From the NCBI RefSeq assembly GCF_001512295.1, contig NZ_LNUP01000014.1:149857-213856 (forward strand): DNA of 64,000 nt, in the 5' to 3' direction. A model generated the notes under the pieces. The model saw only the letters and a list, made by a program, of their open reading frames with translations. It did not search any database and was not told where the DNA came from. The position numbers and the translations under genes are program-made. This DNA comes from Pseudomonas sp. EpS/L25 (GTDB lineage Bacteria; Pseudomonadota; Gammaproteobacteria; Pseudomonadales; Pseudomonadaceae). This document shows positions 9,379 through 17,715 of the stretch, in pieces. Positions within the stretch are counted from its first letter, which is position 1. Every line of letters begins with the position of its first letter.

Positions 9379-10560
9379 CTACAGCTCGACCTTCACCGCC
9401 TGGGACGCGCGCACGGCCTTGGCGCGGGCCGCCTCGATGCTTTCGTCGCGCGCCAGGGTCACGCCCATGCGGCGCTGACCCTTGACCTCGGGCTTGCCGA
9501 ACAGGCGCAGTGCGGTGTCGGGCTCGGCCAGGGCCGCGCCCAGGTTGGCGAAGGCGGTCTGGCGCGACTCGCCGTCCACCAGGATCACCGCCGAGGCCGA
9601 GGGGCCGAACTGGCGGATGGCCGGGATCGGCAGGCCGAGGATGGCCCGGGCGTGCAGGGCGAACTCGGAGAGGTCCTGGGAGATCAGGGTCACCAGGCCG
9701 GTGTCGTGGGGACGCGGCGAGACCTCGCTGAACCAGACCTGGTCGCCCTTGACGAACAGCTCGACGCCGAACAGACCGCGACCACCCAGGGCCTCGGTGA
9801 CCGCACGGGCGACCCGCTCGGACTCGGCCAGGGCCTTCTCGCTCATGGCCTGGGGCTGCCAGGACTCGTGGTAGTCGCCCTTGACCTGGCGATGGCCGAC
9901 CGGTGCGCAGAAGGCGGTGCCACCGACGTGACGCACGGTCAGCAGGGTGATCTCGTAGTCGAAGTCGACGAAGCCCTCGACGATCACCCGACCCTTGCCG
10001 GCACGTCCGCCCTCCTGGGCGTACTGCCAGGCAGCCTGGAGTTCCTCGGCGCTGCGCAGCAGGCTCTGGCCCTTGCCCGAGGAGCTCATGATCGGCTTGA
10101 CCACGCAGGGATAGCCCAACGCCTCGGCGGCGGCGGCGTAGTCCTCGTAGGTATCGGCGAAATGGTAGGGCGAGGTGGGCAGGCCCAGTTCCTCGGCAGC
10201 GAGGCGGCGGATGCCCTCGCGATTCATGGTGAGCTGGGCAGCGCGGGCGGTGGGCACCACGGTGTAGCCCTCGCCTTCCAGTTCCACCAGGGTGGCGGTG
10301 GCGATGGCTTCGATTTCCGGCACGATGAAGTGCGGCTGCTCGCGCTCGATCACCGCGCGCAGGGCGGCGCCGTCGAGCATGTCGATGACGTGGCTGCGGT
10401 GGGCGACCTGCATGGCCGGGGCATCGGCGTAGCGATCCACGGCGATGACCTCGACGCCCAGGCGCTGCAGTTCGATGACGACTTCCTTGCCCAGTTCGCC
10501 GGAGCCGCAGAGCAGCACGCGGGTGGCGCTGGGGGACAGGGGGGTACCGATACGGGGCAT
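9379..10560 (-). CDS. purT: Formate-dependent GAR transformylase PurT
   Basis: Makes formylglycinamide ribonucleotide from GAR, formate and ATP in purine synthesis, independent of folate. The 393-aa ATP-grasp protein begins [19 protein letters not shown] and shows [20 protein letters not shown], the P-loop-like [15 protein letters not shown] and the metal-binding [14 protein letters not shown]. Length is normal for the family. The small DUF1289 gene lies 21 bases upstream on the same strand. Confidence 0.97.
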   Translation of the reverse strand: MPRIGTPLSPSATRVLLCGSGELGKEVVIELQRLGVEVIAVDRYADAPAMQVAHRSHVIDMLDGAALRAVIEREQPHFIVPEIEAIATATLVELEGEGYTVVPTARAAQLTMNREGIRRLAAEELGLPTSPYHFADTYEDYAAAAEALGYPCVVKPIMSSSGKGQSLLRSAEELQAAWQYAQEGGRAGKGRVIVEGFVDFDYEITLLTVRHVGGTAFCAPVGHRQVKGDYHESWQPQAMSEKALAESERVARAVTEALGGRGLFGVELFVKGDQVWFSEVSPRPHDTGLVTLISQDLSEFALHARAILGLPIPAIRQFGPSASAVILVDGESRQTAFANLGAALAEPDTALRLFGKPEVKGQRRMGVTLARDESIEAARAKAVRASQAVKVEL

Positions 10561-10581
10561 GACAGATCTCTCCGGCTGATG

Positions 10582-10779
10582 TCAGGTCAGGAAGGCCGCA
10601 CCGCCCGCCCGCGCCCGCTCGTCGCAGCGCAACAGCACCTCGCGGCGCTCGGCGTCGCTCATGGACATCCAGCGGGTGATCTCGGCGGCGCTGCGCTGGC
10701 AACCGATGCAGATGTCCTGTTCGTCCAGGGCACAGACATGGACGCAGGGCGAACGCACGGGTGAATCGGCGGTGGTCAT
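10582..10779 (-). CDS. DUF1289 small cysteine protein
   Basis: A 65-aa protein with the family pattern PCVHVCALDEQDICIGCQRS: four cysteines in a CxxxC...CxxC arrangement, followed by EITRWMSMSDAERREVL. The cysteines probably bind a metal or an iron-sulfur cluster; the function is not known. It lies just upstream of purT on the same strand. Confidence 0.85.
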   Translation of the reverse strand: MTTADSPVRSPCVHVCALDEQDICIGCQRSAAEITRWMSMSDAERREVLLRCDERARAGGAAFLT

Positions 10780-10850
10780 GCGGCTTCCCTCGAATGGCCG
10801 CGCATTGTGCCCGTTAACGTCCGACTTGGCATGTGCCTTTACCTTGTCGC

Positions 10851-10994
10851 TAGGCTCTGCACGAAAAGGCCTGCGCTCGGTGATGCTTCGTTGAAAAACG
10901 CTTCGGAATGCTCATTTACCACTCGTAAACTCCGCTTCCTCAGCGCTTTTCTCCTCGCCTGACCTTCGCTCGGCGACTTTTCGTACAGAGCCTA
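10851..10994. repeat. MITE-like element A with IS5-type ends (144 bp)
   Basis: Bounded by inverted ends GGCTCTGCACGAAAAG and CTTTTCGTACAGAGCC, each flanked by TA, which fits a TA target duplication. It carries no gene. A near copy is at 20263-20408. The internal segment around CTCATTTACCACTCGTAAAC is almost identical in both, and a hairpin formed by 10893-10902 and 10942-10951 encloses it. The ends match the IS5-like remnant at 41711, so the element was probably moved by a transposase of that type. Confidence 0.8.
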
Positions 10995-10998
10995 CCGC

Positions 10999-11586
10999 TC
11001 AATCCCGCCTGGGCGGTGCCTTGAGCACGATACCGGCGTCGTACAGCAAGTTGACCAGTTCGACGATGATCACCGCCGTTAGCCCCCAGATGCGGTGCTC
11101 GCCATACTGATAGCTGGGCACCTGCCAGCGCAGGCCGTCGTGGTCGACCCTGAGGGTGTAATCCGGCGGCACCTCGCAGAAGAACTGCAGGGGCACGGTG
11201 AAGATCGCGGCGATCTCGGCTTCGCTGGGGATGTAGTCGAGCTGATCGGGAATCAGGGCGACGATGGGGGTCACCGCCAGGCCGTAGCGCGACACCAGCG
11301 GACTCAGGGGGGCGATCACCTCCACCAGCCCCGGCGGCAGGCCGACCTCTTCCTCGGCCTCGCGCAAGGCGGTGGCGACCAGGTCGGCGTCCTCGGGATC
11401 ACGACGACCGCCCGGCAGCGCCACCTCGCCGCCATGGGTGGACAGGTTGCTGGCCCTCAGGGTGAGCAGCAACTCGGGATGCTCGCCGCGAATGATGGGG
11501 ACCAGCACCGCCGCTTCCTGGTAGCTTTCGGTGCCGCCCAGGGTGCGCGGCTGATAGTGACGCAGGCGCTGGAGCAACTCATCCAC
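10999..11586 (-). CDS. Nudix hydrolase, CoA pyrophosphatase type
   Basis: A 195-aa cytoplasmic Nudix protein predicted to cleave CoA or acyl-CoA to phosphopantetheine and 3',5'-ADP. The NuCoA motif LTLRASNLSTHGGEVALPGG directly precedes the Nudix box GGRRDPEDADLVATALREA with the catalytic EEEVG. It resembles E. coli NudL (YeaB). The stop is only 5 bases from mobile element A, so the element inserted just past its 3' end. Confidence 0.88.
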   Translation of the reverse strand: MDELLQRLRHYQPRTLGGTESYQEAAVLVPIIRGEHPELLLTLRASNLSTHGGEVALPGGRRDPEDADLVATALREAEEEVGLPPGLVEVIAPLSPLVSRYGLAVTPIVALIPDQLDYIPSEAEIAAIFTVPLQFFCEVPPDYTLRVDHDGLRWQVPSYQYGEHRIWGLTAVIIVELVNLLYDAGIVLKAPPRRD

Positions 11587-11725
11587 GCCGGAATTCTCCC
11601 TTGCTCATCGTATCCCCTGGATCATGGCACGGCCGCGGGGCAATCCCAAGTCCGACCATCAGCCCAGCCATCGCTTGCGGGCCCGGTAACCGCCCCGGCA
11701 CACTGCAGCAAAACGAGGGTGAGCC

Positions 11726-12280
11726 ATGAAGCATTGCAATCACTGCGGCGGCCTGCTGGAGGAACTTATCCCTGCCGGGGACAACCGGATGCGCCTGGTC
11801 TGCAGCCAGTGTGGCGCGGTGCACTACCAGAATCCCCGCGTGGTGGCCGGCTGCCTGGCGACCTGGGAGGGCAAGGTCCTGCTCTGCCAGCGCGCCATCG
11901 AGCCGCGCAAGGGTTACTGGACGCTGCCAGCAGGCTTCATGGAGAACGGCGAGACCACCACCGAGGCCGCCGCCCGGGAGACCTTCGAGGAAGCCGGCGC
12001 GGCCGTACAGGGCCTGGAGCTCTACACCCTCTTCGACCTGCCGCACATCGACCAGATCTACATGCTGTTCCGCGGCGAACTGGTCGACGGCCACTTCGGC
12101 GTCGGCGAGGAAAGCCTGGACGTGCGCCTTCTGGACGAAGCCGACATCCCCTGGTCGTCTCTGGCTTTTCCGACCATCAGGCGAACACTAGAATGCTTTT
12201 TCGCCGACCGCCGCCAGGGCGTCTTCCCGCTGCGCCATGAAGGCATGGCGCCCATGGTGGTCGCACCCAAGCCTGCCTGA
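11726..12280 (+). CDS. Nudix hydrolase with N-terminal zinc ribbon
   Basis: A 184-aa protein with a small zinc ribbon (C4, C7, C26, C29 in MKHCNHC and VCSQCG) followed by a Nudix domain whose box reads GFMENGETTTEAAARETFEE. This architecture is seen in NADH-pyrophosphatase-like and ADP-ribose-type Nudix proteins, but the NudC SQPWPFPxS motif is not present, so the substrate is open. The start has a GAGGGTGAGCC ribosome site. It precedes the L,D-transpeptidase gene by 23 bases and may be co-transcribed with it. Confidence 0.85.
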   Translation: MKHCNHCGGLLEELIPAGDNRMRLVCSQCGAVHYQNPRVVAGCLATWEGKVLLCQRAIEPRKGYWTLPAGFMENGETTTEAAARETFEEAGAAVQGLELYTLFDLPHIDQIYMLFRGELVDGHFGVGEESLDVRLLDEADIPWSSLAFPTIRRTLECFFADRRQGVFPLRHEGMAPMVVAPKPA

Positions 12281-12303
12281 GCTCTTCCGAGGATCTTCCC
12301 GAC

Positions 12304-12840
12304 ATGCGTCCGTTGCACCTGTTGTTGGCGCTCTGCTATGTGCTGTGCGGTTCCTTGCTTCCCCAGCTGGCTCAGGCCAGTACCAGCGTCACGGTGATCC
12401 GCCAGCCGGCCGCGCCACTGATCGACAAGGTGCTGGTGATCAAGTCGCGCAATCAGTTGCAGTTGCTCAGCGGCGATACCGTGATGAAGTCCTATCGCAT
12501 CTCGCTGGGCAAGAATCCCCGCGGCCCCAAGCTGCGCGAGGGTGACAAGCGCACCCCGGAAGGCTTCTATTGGATCGACTGGCGCAAGACCAGCGACAAG
12601 TTCAACCTGGCCATGCACATCTCCTATCCCAACCGGGACGACCTGGTGCGGGCTGAGAAGGCCGGCGTGCGCCCCGGCAGCATGATCATGCTGCACGGTA
12701 CGCCCATCGACGAGGAGTATCCGGAGTGGTACTTCAATTCGCTGAACTGGACCGAGGGCTGCATCGCCCTGACCAACCATGACATGCGCGAGGTCTGGGG
12801 CCTGGTCAAGGATGGCACCCTGATCGAGATCCGCCCCTGA
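12304..12840 (+). CDS. L,D-transpeptidase family protein (YkuD domain), exported
   Basis: A 178-aa exported protein. A signal peptide (about residues 1-23, ending LAQASTS) leads into a YkuD domain: VLVIKSRNQLQLLSGD, then the active site in two blocks, MIMLHGTP with its histidine and WTEGCIALTNHDM with the catalytic cysteine. Such enzymes cross-link peptidoglycan, attach lipoproteins to it, or in the YafK/DpaA branch remove them. The short length and the GCIALTN form favour the YafK-like branch, but the reaction is not certain. Confidence 0.85.
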   Translation: MRPLHLLLALCYVLCGSLLPQLAQASTSVTVIRQPAAPLIDKVLVIKSRNQLQLLSGDTVMKSYRISLGKNPRGPKLREGDKRTPEGFYWIDWRKTSDKFNLAMHISYPNRDDLVRAEKAGVRPGSMIMLHGTPIDEEYPEWYFNSLNWTEGCIALTNHDMREVWGLVKDGTLIEIRP

Positions 12841-13020
12841 GAGCCTGTTCGAAGGCCGCTGCGCGTCGGTCAGACCGCGTTGAAGAGGCGCTGGGGCGCC
12901 AGCCCCGCCTGGGCGGCACCGTCGGAGTGCACATTTACCACTCGCAAACTCGCGCGAGTCCGACCCGCTTCCCCAGGTGTCTTCGCGGGGCCGCCCCGGC
13001 CTTTGAACGGACTCCGAGCC
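12841..13020. repeat. Diverged copy of the repeat family seen at 10851 and 20263
   Basis: This gene-free stretch begins GAGCCTGTTCGAAGGCC and ends with the roughly inverted GGCCTTTGAACGG and CCGAGCC. Its middle, CACATTTACCACTCGCAAAC, clearly resembles the central segment of elements A and B (CTCATTTACCACTCGTAAAC). Arms and spacing differ, so it is an older or distinct subfamily. It separates the L,D-transpeptidase gene from the convergent osmoprotectant transporter and no classical terminator is seen elsewhere in the gap. Confidence 0.6.
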
Positions 13021-13037
13021 GATAGGCTTCCCGCGAC

Positions 13038-14192
13038 CTACCCCGCCACCTGCTCCGCCGGCGAGACGATGCTGGTCTTGCCACGTGAACGGCCGCTGCT
13101 CAGGTAGTCGGCGATGGATTCCTGGGTGACCTCGCCGAGGAAGTCGTTGTCGGCGCTGAGCACCGGCAGCCAGGAGCTGTTGAACTGGTACATGCGCGAC
13201 AGCAGGATGCGCAGGTGCTCGTCGAAGGCCGCTATGGCCTTGAACGGAGTGACGAAGGGCGCTACTGGCCCGCTCTGCCCACGCAGGTCGCGCCGGCGCA
13301 CGTAGCCCAGTCCCTTGTTGGCCGCATCGGTCACCACCAGGTAGCGACGGTCGTGTTCTTCCATCAATTCCACGGCATCGCCGATCAGGGTCTCGGCCTG
13401 GATCGACGGGGCGTTGTCGGCGGCGTCCTCGGCGCGGATCAGCAGTAGGCGCTTGAGGGTGCTGTCCTGGCCGACGAAGTTGCTGACGAACTCGTCCTTG
13501 GGATGGGCCAGCAGGGTGTCCGGATGATCGAACTGCACCAGGCGCCCACCGCGGAACACGGCGATCTTGTCGCCCAGGCGGATGGCCTCGTCGATGTCGT
13601 GGCTGACCATGATCACCGTCTTGTTCAGCGCCCGCTGCATCTGGAAGAACTCGTTCTGGATGGCGTCGCGATTGATCGGGTCCACCGCGCCGAAGGGCTC
13701 GTCCATCAGCAGCAGTGGCGCCTCGGCCGCCAGGGCGCGGATCACGCCGATGCGCTGCTGCTGGCCCCCGGACAGCTCGCGCGGATAACGCGACAGGTAC
13801 TGCTTGGGCTCGAGCTGCACCATGCTCATCAGTTCGGTGGCACGCTCGCGGCACTTCTTCTTGTCCCAGCCCAAGAGCTTGGGCACCACGGTGATGTTCT
13901 CCTCGATGGTCATGTTGGGAAACAGACCGATCTGCTGGATCACGTAGCCGATGTGGCGTCTGAGGGTCACCTCGTCGATGCCGGTGGTGTCCTCGCCATT
14001 GATCAGCACCCGTCCCGAGGTGGGCTCGATGAGGCGGTTGATCATCTTCAGGGTGGTGGTCTTGCCGCAACCGGAGGGGCCGAGGAAGACGCAGATCTGG
14101 CCCTCCTCCACGGTGAGGCTCACGGCATCCACCGCGGTCACGTCCTTGCCGTGCTGCTTGAAGGTCTTGGTGAGGCGGTCGAGTTCGATCAT
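13038..14192 (-). CDS. Osmoprotectant ABC transporter ATPase with CBS domains
   Basis: A 384-aa ATP-binding subunit of an OsmU/OpuC-type importer for glycine betaine, choline or related solutes. It shows Walker A GPSGCGKTTTLK (38-49), signature LSGGQQQRIGVIRAL and Walker B LLLMDEPFGAVDP. The C-terminal third holds two CBS units (RRYLVVTDAANKGLGYV and SSWLPVLSADNDFLGEV), which in OpuA-type systems sense ionic strength. The start at 14192 follows an AAGGAGT ribosome site. Last gene of a four-gene operon in the order permease, binding protein, permease, ATPase. Confidence 0.93.
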   Translation of the reverse strand: MIELDRLTKTFKQHGKDVTAVDAVSLTVEEGQICVFLGPSGCGKTTTLKMINRLIEPTSGRVLINGEDTTGIDEVTLRRHIGYVIQQIGLFPNMTIEENITVVPKLLGWDKKKCRERATELMSMVQLEPKQYLSRYPRELSGGQQQRIGVIRALAAEAPLLLMDEPFGAVDPINRDAIQNEFFQMQRALNKTVIMVSHDIDEAIRLGDKIAVFRGGRLVQFDHPDTLLAHPKDEFVSNFVGQDSTLKRLLLIRAEDAADNAPSIQAETLIGDAVELMEEHDRRYLVVTDAANKGLGYVRRRDLRGQSGPVAPFVTPFKAIAAFDEHLRILLSRMYQFNSSWLPVLSADNDFLGEVTQESIADYLSSGRSRGKTSIVSPAEQVAG

Positions 14193-14202
14193 CTGGGACT
14201 CC

Positions 14203-14862
14203 TTAATGGGCGTTGCGCAGGCCGCGCGGGGTGAGGCGGCGTTGCAGCCACTGCAGAACGAGGTCGGCGACGATGGCCAGCAGGCTGACCAGCACGGCAC
14301 CCACGATGAGAGTGGCCATGTCGCTGCGACTGATGGAGGTGAGGATGAGCACGCCCAGGCCACCGGCGCCAATGGTGGCGGCGATGGTCATGACGCCGAT
14401 GTTCATGACCACGGCGGTGCGCACCCCGGCGAGGATCACCGGCAGGGCGATGGGCAGCTCGACCATCCGCAGGCGCTGCCAGAAGGTCATGCCGATGCCG
14501 GCGCCTGCCTCGCGAATGCCCGGTTCGACGTTGGTCAGCGCCAGGTAGGTGTTCCTCAGGATCGGCAGCAACGAATAGAGGAACACCGCGGTGATGGCCG
14601 GCAACGGACCGAGGCCCTGGCCGAACTTGGAGTAGAACGGCAGCAAGAGACCGAACAGGGCGATGGAGGGCAGCGTCATGACCACGGTGGCCACCGCCTG
14701 CAGCGGCCCGGCCAGCCAGGGGTAGCGCGTCATGAGGATGCCCAGGGGCACGCCCACCAGGATCGCCAGGGTCACGGCGACGCCCACCAGGGTGATGTGC
14801 TGGCGGGTCAGTTCGAGGACCTGCAGCCAGTCGATGTGATTGAAGGAGGTGACGAAATCCAT
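14203..14862 (-). CDS. Osmoprotectant ABC transporter permease (second)
   Basis: A 219-aa BPD-type inner-membrane permease with five to six helices. The EAA-like coupling loop reads EAGAGIGMTFWQRLRMVELP. The hydrophobic segments ITLVGVAVTLAILVGVPLGI and VMNIGVMTIAATIGAGGLGV are typical of OpuCB/OpuCD and YehW/YehY proteins. It sits 3 bases behind the binding protein gene and 10 bases ahead of the ATPase gene. Confidence 0.92.
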   Translation of the reverse strand: MDFVTSFNHIDWLQVLELTRQHITLVGVAVTLAILVGVPLGILMTRYPWLAGPLQAVATVVMTLPSIALFGLLLPFYSKFGQGLGPLPAITAVFLYSLLPILRNTYLALTNVEPGIREAGAGIGMTFWQRLRMVELPIALPVILAGVRTAVVMNIGVMTIAATIGAGGLGVLILTSISRSDMATLIVGAVLVSLLAIVADLVLQWLQRRLTPRGLRNAH

Positions 14863-14865
14863 GGG

Positions 14866-15768
14866 TCATTGCCCTCCACTTAGGGGGTGCTGGGCGAGGA
14901 AGTCGCGGGCTACCTGGGCCGGCGTCTGCCGCTCGATGTCCACCTTGGCGTTGAGCTGGCGCATGGTGGTCTGGTCCAGGCTCTCGGCCAGGGGCCTCAG
15001 CAACTCGGCGAGATCCGGATGCTTGGCCAGATACCCGGCGTTCACCACCGGCGCGGCGGTGTAGTCGGGGAAGTAGCCCTTGTCGTCTTCGAGCACCTTG
15101 AGCTTGAAGGCGTCCAGGCGGCCGTCCGTGGTGTAGACCAGGCCGGTGAACACCTGGCCATTACGCAGGGCGGTATAGACCAGGCCCGGGTCCATCTGGC
15201 GGATGTCGTCGCGGGTGTAGGTCAGGCCATAGGCCTTGACCAGGCCGGCGAGACCGTCGGAGCGATTGGCGAACTCGATGTCCAGTGCGGTCAGGTGGCG
15301 CTTGCCGGACTCGGCCTTGAGCAACCCGGCCAGGTCGCTGATGGTGTTCAGCTCGGGATGCTGTCGGGCGACCTTCTCCGGCAGCGCCAGGGCATAGGTG
15401 TTGTTGAAGCGCGTGGGCGCCAGCCAGGCCAGCCCGGTCTTGGCGTCCAGCTCCTTGACGCGCTGGTAGGAGGCGTCCTTGTCCAGTCGCTCGGTGACGT
15501 GGTTGTAGGCCACCAGCGAGGTCCCGGTGTATTCCCAGGTGAGGTCGAGCTGGGCGTTCTTCACGCCGTTCCAGGCGATGGTACTGCCCAGGCCGCCGAC
15601 GATCTCCGGCTGGTAGCCGTGCTTGGCCAGGTACTGGCCGGTAAGCTCGGCGAGGATGGCCTGCTCGGTGAAGACCTTGGCACCGATACGGATGGGATCG
15701 GCCTGGGCACCACTGGCCAGGGTCAGGCCGAACCAGGCGGTGCCCAGGGCGATAAGCAACTTCTTCAT
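14866..15768 (-). CDS. Osmoprotectant ABC transporter substrate-binding protein
   Basis: A 300-aa periplasmic binding protein with signal peptide MKKLLIALGTAWFGLTLASG. It has the OpuAC-type opening IRIGAKVFTEQAILAELTGQ and conserved GLGSTIAWNGVKNAQLDLTW and WEYTGTSL. These match the OsmX/YehZ/OpuCC group, which binds quaternary amines such as glycine betaine or choline. It lies between the two permease genes. The exact ligand is not readable from sequence. Confidence 0.92.
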   Translation of the reverse strand: MKKLLIALGTAWFGLTLASGAQADPIRIGAKVFTEQAILAELTGQYLAKHGYQPEIVGGLGSTIAWNGVKNAQLDLTWEYTGTSLVAYNHVTERLDKDASYQRVKELDAKTGLAWLAPTRFNNTYALALPEKVARQHPELNTISDLAGLLKAESGKRHLTALDIEFANRSDGLAGLVKAYGLTYTRDDIRQMDPGLVYTALRNGQVFTGLVYTTDGRLDAFKLKVLEDDKGYFPDYTAAPVVNAGYLAKHPDLAELLRPLAESLDQTTMRQLNAKVDIERQTPAQVARDFLAQHPLSGGQ

Positions 15769-15777
15769 CTCGTCTCC

Positions 15778-16488
15778 TTAGCGGGCCAGGCCGCGTTCCA
15801 GCCAGAGGCGACTGGCGAGCAGCACCAGGCCATCGAGCAGCAGCGCCAGCAGGGCGGTGGCCGCAGCGCCCAGCAGCAGCTGCGACTGGTTCTCCAGGGC
15901 GATGGCGGGAAAGATCAGGCTGCCCAGGCTGTTGGCGCCGATCAGGAACACCAGCGGCGTGGTGCCGACGTTGATCGCCAGGGCCACCCTTACCCCACCG
16001 ACGATGATGGGCACGGCATTGGGCAGTTCCACCTTGGTCAGCACCTGGTTGGGCGTCATGCCGATCCCCGTGGCGGCCTCCTTGAGCGAGCCGGGCACGT
16101 TCCTCAGACCCTCGTAGGTGTTGCGCACAATGGGCAGCAGCGAGGCAAGGAACAGCGCCAGGATCGCCGGGCCGTCGCCGATGCCGACGATGCCCAGGGC
16201 GATGGCCAGCACCGCCAGCGGTGGCACGGTATTGCCGATGTTGAACACCTGCATGAAGCGCTCGGCGCTGCTGGCGAAGCGCGGCCGGCTGAGCACCACG
16301 CCGGCGGGAATGCCCACCAGCAGTGCCGCGATCATGGAGAGCGCCACCAGATAGAGATGAGCCTGGAGATAGAACCAGAGGTCTGCGCGATAGGTACGCA
16401 GCGTATCCATACCGATCCAGTGCACCAGCAGTGCCAGGATCACCACTCCCACGGCCGTGCCGAGCAGGAGGGTCTTGAACTTCGCCAT
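15778..16488 (-). CDS. Osmoprotectant ABC transporter permease (first)
   Basis: A 236-aa inner-membrane permease starting MAKFKTLLLGTAVGVVILAL. The coupling loop reads EAATGIGMTPNQVLTKVELP, parallel to that of the second permease, so the pair forms a heterodimer channel. First gene of the operon. The frame is open upstream to 16722, but that part is arginine/proline-rich and unlike the family, and the start at 16488 is preceded by AAGGAGCCTGAC. Osmotic induction would be expected; no promoter could be assigned with confidence. Confidence 0.92.
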   Translation of the reverse strand: MAKFKTLLLGTAVGVVILALLVHWIGMDTLRTYRADLWFYLQAHLYLVALSMIAALLVGIPAGVVLSRPRFASSAERFMQVFNIGNTVPPLAVLAIALGIVGIGDGPAILALFLASLLPIVRNTYEGLRNVPGSLKEAATGIGMTPNQVLTKVELPNAVPIIVGGVRVALAINVGTTPLVFLIGANSLGSLIFPAIALENQSQLLLGAAATALLALLLDGLVLLASRLWLERGLAR

Positions 16489-17212
16489 GTCAGGCTCCTT
16501 CAACGAGCGGACAGGCCGCGTGCCTTCCAATTGCGGAACTCGCACCAAGGGCGAGGTGCACGACGGCTGCCCAGGTTCAGGGTCGAGACGCAGCGGGGCA
16601 TGGAGGGATGCCGGCTGGACCAACGGGGTGATGCGGCTAGCGAACGTCCGCAGCGCCCTTGGGTGTCCGCTACGCGGGTAGCGACATGGCACTTTGCCTC
16701 GACCGAAGTGATTGACGCCCATCGTGGTCGATAGTTCGCCAACTCTTTTTCAGGCTAACCCAATAGGCTGGCTCAATGCCAACCCCGGTCAGGAAGCCAG
16801 AGGGATAGCGAACGAACGAGCGTCCCGTGTCGACTTGCGGTGACGCGGGCACCCAAGCGGGTATCCATGAGCTCATCGCATCGGATAGCAGTACGCAAAC
16901 TTAATAGCCTCGTTGTTATCCACTTGGCACTGTCGAGGTGACACCCCTCGCAAACAGCCGGGACGACCGTCCTGGTTTCGTGGCAGAGGACACAGGCCAG
17001 CTGACGTATGGTCATGGTTGAAACATCTTTCTGTGCGCTAGTACATCGCCAGCGTTTTGGCACCCCTCTATCATTCTGACGAGTGGCTGACGCGTCGAGG
17101 GATCATTCAGCCATCTCAAGGTCAATAGGTGGCCCAGTGACAGCACTCGATGCCGCTCCTGGTACCGCTATAACAACAGACTATTTAACGAGCTAACTTC
17201 AAAGGGAACGTT
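16489..17212. other. Gene-poor region upstream of the osmoprotectant operon
   Basis: About 720 bases with no convincing gene. The part 16490-16750 is GC-rich and the rest is nearer 55% GC, less biased than the neighbours. It must contain the promoter of the transporter operon (minus strand) and that of the 63-aa ORF (plus strand). One weak ORF with two CxxCH motifs is listed separately. Confidence 0.5.
16773..17015 (-). CDS. Doubtful 80-aa ORF with two CxxCH motifs
   Basis: Starts MTIRQLACVLCHETRTVVPA and contains CVLCH and CEGCH 10 residues apart, then an Arg/Leu-rich tail ending LPDRGWH. CxxCH can bind heme c or, with both pairs, zinc. There is no signal peptide, so heme attachment in the periplasm is unlikely, and a zinc finger is the better guess if the gene is real. 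No clear ribosome binding site was found. It could be a chance ORF or the remains of a gene. Confidence 0.25.
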   Translation of the reverse strand: MTIRQLACVLCHETRTVVPAVCEGCHLDSAKWITTRLLSLRTAIRCDELMDTRLGARVTASRHGTLVRSLSLWLPDRGWH

Positions 17213-17404
17213 ATGAATGACATGACGGCTTGTGCATCGTTGGACTCCGCTACCCTGTCTCCTGCCCCCGTCCTGCTGCTGCAACCCAAGGTGGAAAATT
17301 GGGTGGTGGTGTATGCCCACGGTGGCCTGATCGCCGAATTCAGCGACGAGGCCTCGGCCCGCAACGAAGCCGAGCAATGGGCAGGAATCTGCCTGCGCCG
17401 CTGA
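17213..17404 (+). CDS. Small hypothetical protein, 63 aa
   Basis: The start is preceded by AAAGGGAACGTT, a usable ribosome site. The protein has a low-complexity N-terminus and a compact C-terminal part, PKVENWVVVYAHGGLIAEF then SDEASARNEAEQWAGICLRR, that looks like a small beta-alpha fold with a normal, third-position-GC codon pattern. No domain recognised and no functional context: the transporter operon lies divergent upstream and the glycosidase 312 bases downstream. An overlapping plus-strand ORF from 17230 is a shadow. Confidence 0.55.
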   Translation: MNDMTACASLDSATLSPAPVLLLQPKVENWVVVYAHGGLIAEFSDEASARNEAEQWAGICLRR

Positions 17405-17715
17405 GGATCACCGCTGGATGATCTGCCCTGCGCCGTCGTCGGACGGAAAGCTGTCGCAGGCAGCTCATCGACCGCCTCGATCCCTTCGGCGTCGGCCGTT
17501 CCGCCGCCATTCGAGCACCTCGCGGCCATGCCCGCCACTTCCTTCCGCCCCAACCCAGCTCGCAATTCCATGGTCTTGGCACGGCATTAACGTTGCCTGC
17601 CTCACCTTCTGAACACGACGACTGCAACTTCCCGGCGGCTATTCTGGCCTCATGGGCGAGTCGGGCAGCGCCTGCCCGCGATCACCGTCCTCCGTCACTG
17701 CCAGGGACCTTGCCG
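17405..17715. other. Gene-free stretch before the GH5 gene
   Basis: No ORF here has protein-like composition. It presumably holds the promoter of the glycosidase gene. A TTGGCAC sequence near 17576 looks like half of a sigma-54 promoter, but there is no GC at the required distance. Confidence 0.4.

Noticed and set aside
17576-17592. TTGGCAC as a sigma-54 promoter for the GH5 gene
   Set aside because: No GC dinucleotide 12 bases after the GG, so the -12 element is missing.
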